Assembly (NCBI GenBank): GCA_016213265.1 | Contig: JACRBA010000191.1 | Location: forward strand, 1-47,018 | Direction of reading: 5' to 3' | Source of the DNA: Burkholderiales bacterium | GTDB lineage: Bacteria; Pseudomonadota; Gammaproteobacteria; Burkholderiales; Burkholderiaceae_C | DNA: 47,018 nt | In this document: piece by piece, positions 44,837 to 47,018 of the stretch | Position numbering within the stretch: the stretch's first letter is position 1 | Layout of the letters: every line of letters begins with the position of its first letter | The notes under the pieces: generated by a model | What the model saw: the letters and a program-made list of their open reading frames with translations, nothing else | What the model was told of the DNA's origin: nothing | Database searches by the model: none | Translations under genes and position numbers: made by a program

Positions 44837-44872
44837 GTTTTCGCCGCCGATGACCTCAACAGGTGCCACTAC

Positions 44873-46792
44873 ATGCTCGAGTTCTTTCGTACACACGGCA
44901 AGCCGCTGCAGTTCCTGCTGCTGCTGGTCATCATCGTCGCCTTCGTCTTCGTGGGCGTCGAGGGCTACCTCGGGATGACCGACAAGGCCAACGCCACCGT
45001 CGCCTCGGTGGCGGGCGCGGACATCAAGCAGGCCGAGCTCGACCAGGCACACCGCCAGCAGATCGAGCGCATGCGCCAGCAGATGCCCGGTGTGGACATG
45101 AAGCTGCTCGACACGCCGGCCATGCGACAGAACACGCTCGACGAGATGGTGCGCGACCGCCTGCTGCTGGCCGCCGCCATCAAGGAGCATCGGCACGTGA
45201 CCGACCAGCGCCTGCTGGAGGAACTGCAGCGCATGCCCGAACTCGCCTCCGTGCGCGGCCCCGACGGCCGCCTCGACAAGGCCGCCTACACCGCCTTCCT
45301 GGCCGCACGCGGCCTGAGCGTGGAAGCCTTCGAGGCGCAGATGCAGCAGGGCCTGCTGCGCCAGCAGGTGATGCAGGCCGCGGGCACCGCGGTGATGCCC
45401 GGCCAGCTGGCCACCCAGGCCGCTCTCGACGCGCTGCTGGAGCGACGCGAAGCGCAGGTGCTGCGCTTCGACGCCAAGGATTACCTTGCCAAGGTGAACC
45501 CGAGCGACGCCGACCTGCAGGCCTACTACGACAAGCACGCCGATCGCTTCAAGACCACCGAGGAGGCGCGCATCGAGTACGTGGTGCTCGACCTCGACAC
45601 GGTGAAGAAGCAGGTCAACCTCAGCGAGGACGACCTGCGCAAGTACTACGAACAGAACCTCAGCCGCTACACGGTGGCGGAAGAGCGCCACGCCGCGCAC
45701 ATCCTCGTGAATGCGCCCAAGGACATGCCGGCGGCCGAGCGCGACAAGGCGCGTGCCAAGGCCGAGTCGCTGCTGGCCGAGGCGCGCAAGAACCCGGCCG
45801 GCTTCGCCGAACTGGCGAAGAAGCACTCCGACGACAAGGGCTCGGCGGTCAATGGCGGCGACCTCGATTTCTTCGGCCGCGGCGCCATGGTCAAGCCTTT
45901 CGAGGACGCGGCCTTCGCCATGAAGCCGGGCGAGATCAGCAACCTGGTCGAGTCCGACTTCGGCTTCCACATCATCAAGCTCATCGCCGTGCGTGGGGGC
46001 GACAAGCGCCCCTTCGAGGCCGTTCGCGCGCAGATCGTCGACGAGGTGAGCAAGCCCAAGGCCCAGGAGCTGTATGCCGCGGCCGCAGAGCAGTTCTCCA
46101 ACACGGTGTACGAGCAGTCCGACAGCCTGCAACCGGTGATCGACAAGCTCAAGCTCACCAAGGCCGAGGCCACGGTGCAGCGCCAGCCGGCACCCGGCGC
46201 CACGGGCCCGCTGGCCTCGCCCAAGCTGCTGGAGGCCGTGTTCTCCACCGACGCCGTGAAGAACAAGCGCAACACCGAGGCGGTGGAGACGGGCCCGAGC
46301 CAGCTGGTGTCGGCGCGTGTCATCGAGCACCGCCCCGAGCGTGTGCGGCCGCTGGCCGAGGTGCGTGACCAGGTGCTGGGCCTGGTGCGCGTGGAGCAGG
46401 CGGCTGCGGCGGCCCGCAAGGACGGCGAAGCGCGCCTGGCCGCGCTGAAGCAGAACCCCGCCGAGTCGCTCGGCACGCAACCCGCGCTGGTGCTCTCGCG
46501 CACCCAGCCGCAGGGCCAGCCCCGCCCCGTGGTGGATGCGGTGCTGCGGGCCGACATCGCCAAGGGCCCGGCCGCCGTGGGCGTGGACCTGGGCGAGCAG
46601 GGCTACGCCGTGGCGCGGGTGGTGAAGCGGGTGGCGCGCGACGCCGCCGACCCCGACAACGAGCGCGCGAAGCCCTTCCTGCGCCAGGCCATGGCGTCGG
46701 CGCAGGCCGAGGCCTACTACGAGGCGCTCAAGCGCCGCCTGAAGGTGAAGGTGGACGCCGTGGCCGGCGCCGCATCGGCACCGGCCCCGTGA
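44873..46792 (+). CDS. ppiD: Periplasmic peptidyl-prolyl isomerase PpiD-like
   Basis: 639 aa. One N-terminal transmembrane anchor ([22 protein letters not shown], about 10-31) followed by a large periplasmic SurA_N-type chaperone part (35-170), a parvulin PPIase domain (about 265-365: [48 protein letters not shown]) and a C-terminal helical region. Assists folding of exported proteins at the SecYEG exit. No SD is visible upstream of ATG 44873. Located next to hupB as in many proteobacteria. Confidence 0.93.
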   Translation: MLEFFRTHGKPLQFLLLLVIIVAFVFVGVEGYLGMTDKANATVASVAGADIKQAELDQAHRQQIERMRQQMPGVDMKLLDTPAMRQNTLDEMVRDRLLLAAAIKEHRHVTDQRLLEELQRMPELASVRGPDGRLDKAAYTAFLAARGLSVEAFEAQMQQGLLRQQVMQAAGTAVMPGQLATQAALDALLERREAQVLRFDAKDYLAKVNPSDADLQAYYDKHADRFKTTEEARIEYVVLDLDTVKKQVNLSEDDLRKYYEQNLSRYTVAEERHAAHILVNAPKDMPAAERDKARAKAESLLAEARKNPAGFAELAKKHSDDKGSAVNGGDLDFFGRGAMVKPFEDAAFAMKPGEISNLVESDFGFHIIKLIAVRGGDKRPFEAVRAQIVDEVSKPKAQELYAAAAEQFSNTVYEQSDSLQPVIDKLKLTKAEATVQRQPAPGATGPLASPKLLEAVFSTDAVKNKRNTEAVETGPSQLVSARVIEHRPERVRPLAEVRDQVLGLVRVEQAAAAARKDGEARLAALKQNPAESLGTQPALVLSRTQPQGQPRPVVDAVLRADIAKGPAAVGVDLGEQGYAVARVVKRVARDAADPDNERAKPFLRQAMASAQAEAYYEALKRRLKVKVDAVAGAASAPAP

Positions 46793-46816
46793 CGAGCGCA
46801 GAAAGTCGGTTATACT
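46789..46816 (+). promoter_or_regulatory. Promoter of tRNA-His
   Basis: GTGACG (4 of 6) at 46789-46794, 16-nt spacer, TATACT (5 of 6) at 46811-46816. It overlaps the last codons of ppiD. Confidence 0.6.
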
Positions 46817-46831
46817 CCTACGCTTTCCGGC

Positions 46832-46908
46832 GGTGGCTGTAGCTCAGTTGGTAGAGTCCCAGATTGTGATTCTGGTTGTCGTGGGTTCGAGTCCCATCAG
46901 CCACCCCA
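46832..46908 (+). tRNA. tRNA-His (anticodon GTG)
   Basis: Acceptor GTGGCTG/CAGCCAC with the extra G at -1 (46832) facing discriminator C, a tRNA-His identity feature. Anticodon stem CCAGA/TCTGG with loop TTGTGAT (anticodon GTG); T arm GTGGG TTCGAGT CCCAT; encoded CCA. Confidence 0.96.
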
Positions 46909-47018
46909 TCCCAGCGTTTCATCAGGTCCCATGCCGGACCGAACTTCCCGCTAAATCAACGACTTAGACAGTCGCTTGAGTCAGGAAGGCTCCTGTCGTC
47001 CCACGGCAGCGCAGCGAA
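46909..47018. other. Sequence after tRNA-His, lower GC, no gene seen
   Basis: 110 nt to the window end, about 58% GC by count (64 of 110). Contains AT-richer CTAAATCAACGACTTAG. No ORF or terminator can be supported. The 3' end of a tRNA gene is a common integration site, so this could be the edge of a mobile element, but no integrase or att duplicate is visible. Confidence 0.35.

Overview
The window is very GC-rich bacterial chromosome (about 70% by eye). It reads as a betaproteobacterium of the order Burkholderiales, most likely Comamonadaceae. The grounds are an EarP/EF-P(Arg32) pair, the hupB-tRNA-ppiD order, a PhoX-type phosphatase, an intergenic hairpin repeat of the kind I know from Comamonadaceae, and the general style of the proteins. 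There is no phage, transposon, CRISPR array or rRNA. Genes are packed, and several convergent pairs overlap at their 3' ends.

Layout. 1-884: incomplete GH19 endolysin. 1125-4123: envelope-stress type operon (Spy-like periplasmic protein, small membrane protein, OmpR-type regulator, sensor kinase), converging on a PAS-PAS hybrid kinase (4077-6074). 6179-11475: mixed metabolic genes (BCCP-carboxyltransferase fusion, 2OG-Fe dioxygenase, S10 peptidase, phosphofructokinase). 12006-13938: a two-regulator LuxR locus. 13961-17558: heterodimeric ABC exporter. 17653-19611: PhoX. 19632-21792: heat-shock operon (two Hsp20 and a HtrA protease) behind a sigma-32-like promoter. 21838-26593: ETF:ubiquinone oxidoreductase and a propeller-GGDEF diguanylate cyclase. 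26699-31887: SDR, YceH (frameshifted), thioesterases, a membrane LytTR regulator, an acyltransferase and a PAS-LuxR regulator. 31981-36968: CoA-transferase, gamma-glutamyltransferase, pyrD and rpiA. 37068-46908: housekeeping (mnmC, efp, earP, uvrC, pgsA, hupB, tRNA-Val, ppiD, tRNA-His).

The most interesting part is 12006-13938. A LuxR-family regulator whose predicted acyl-HSL pocket has lost key aromatic residues is preceded by a 16-bp CT-N12-AG-like palindrome. A perfect copy of the same palindrome lies just downstream, correctly placed (about -43) for a promoter with an extended -10. That promoter would make a short transcript of about 305 nt carrying a well-positioned 19-codon ORF (MWEILLEVFGLCGIPYPGA), then an ATGA-overlapping second 19-codon ORF, and ending at a strong intrinsic terminator. 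A second, divergent LuxR-family regulator starts 25 nt after that terminator. No luxI-type synthase is present. This looks like a lux-box-controlled microprotein or small-RNA module between two LuxR solos, and I do not recognise it as a described system.

Two further regulatory patterns stand out. At least eight genes have a -10-like hexamer (ANAAT type) ending only 6-10 nt before the start codon and no Shine-Dalgarno sequence, which suggests leaderless transcripts. The promoter region of the LytTR regulator also contains three helically phased repeats that could be its own binding sites.
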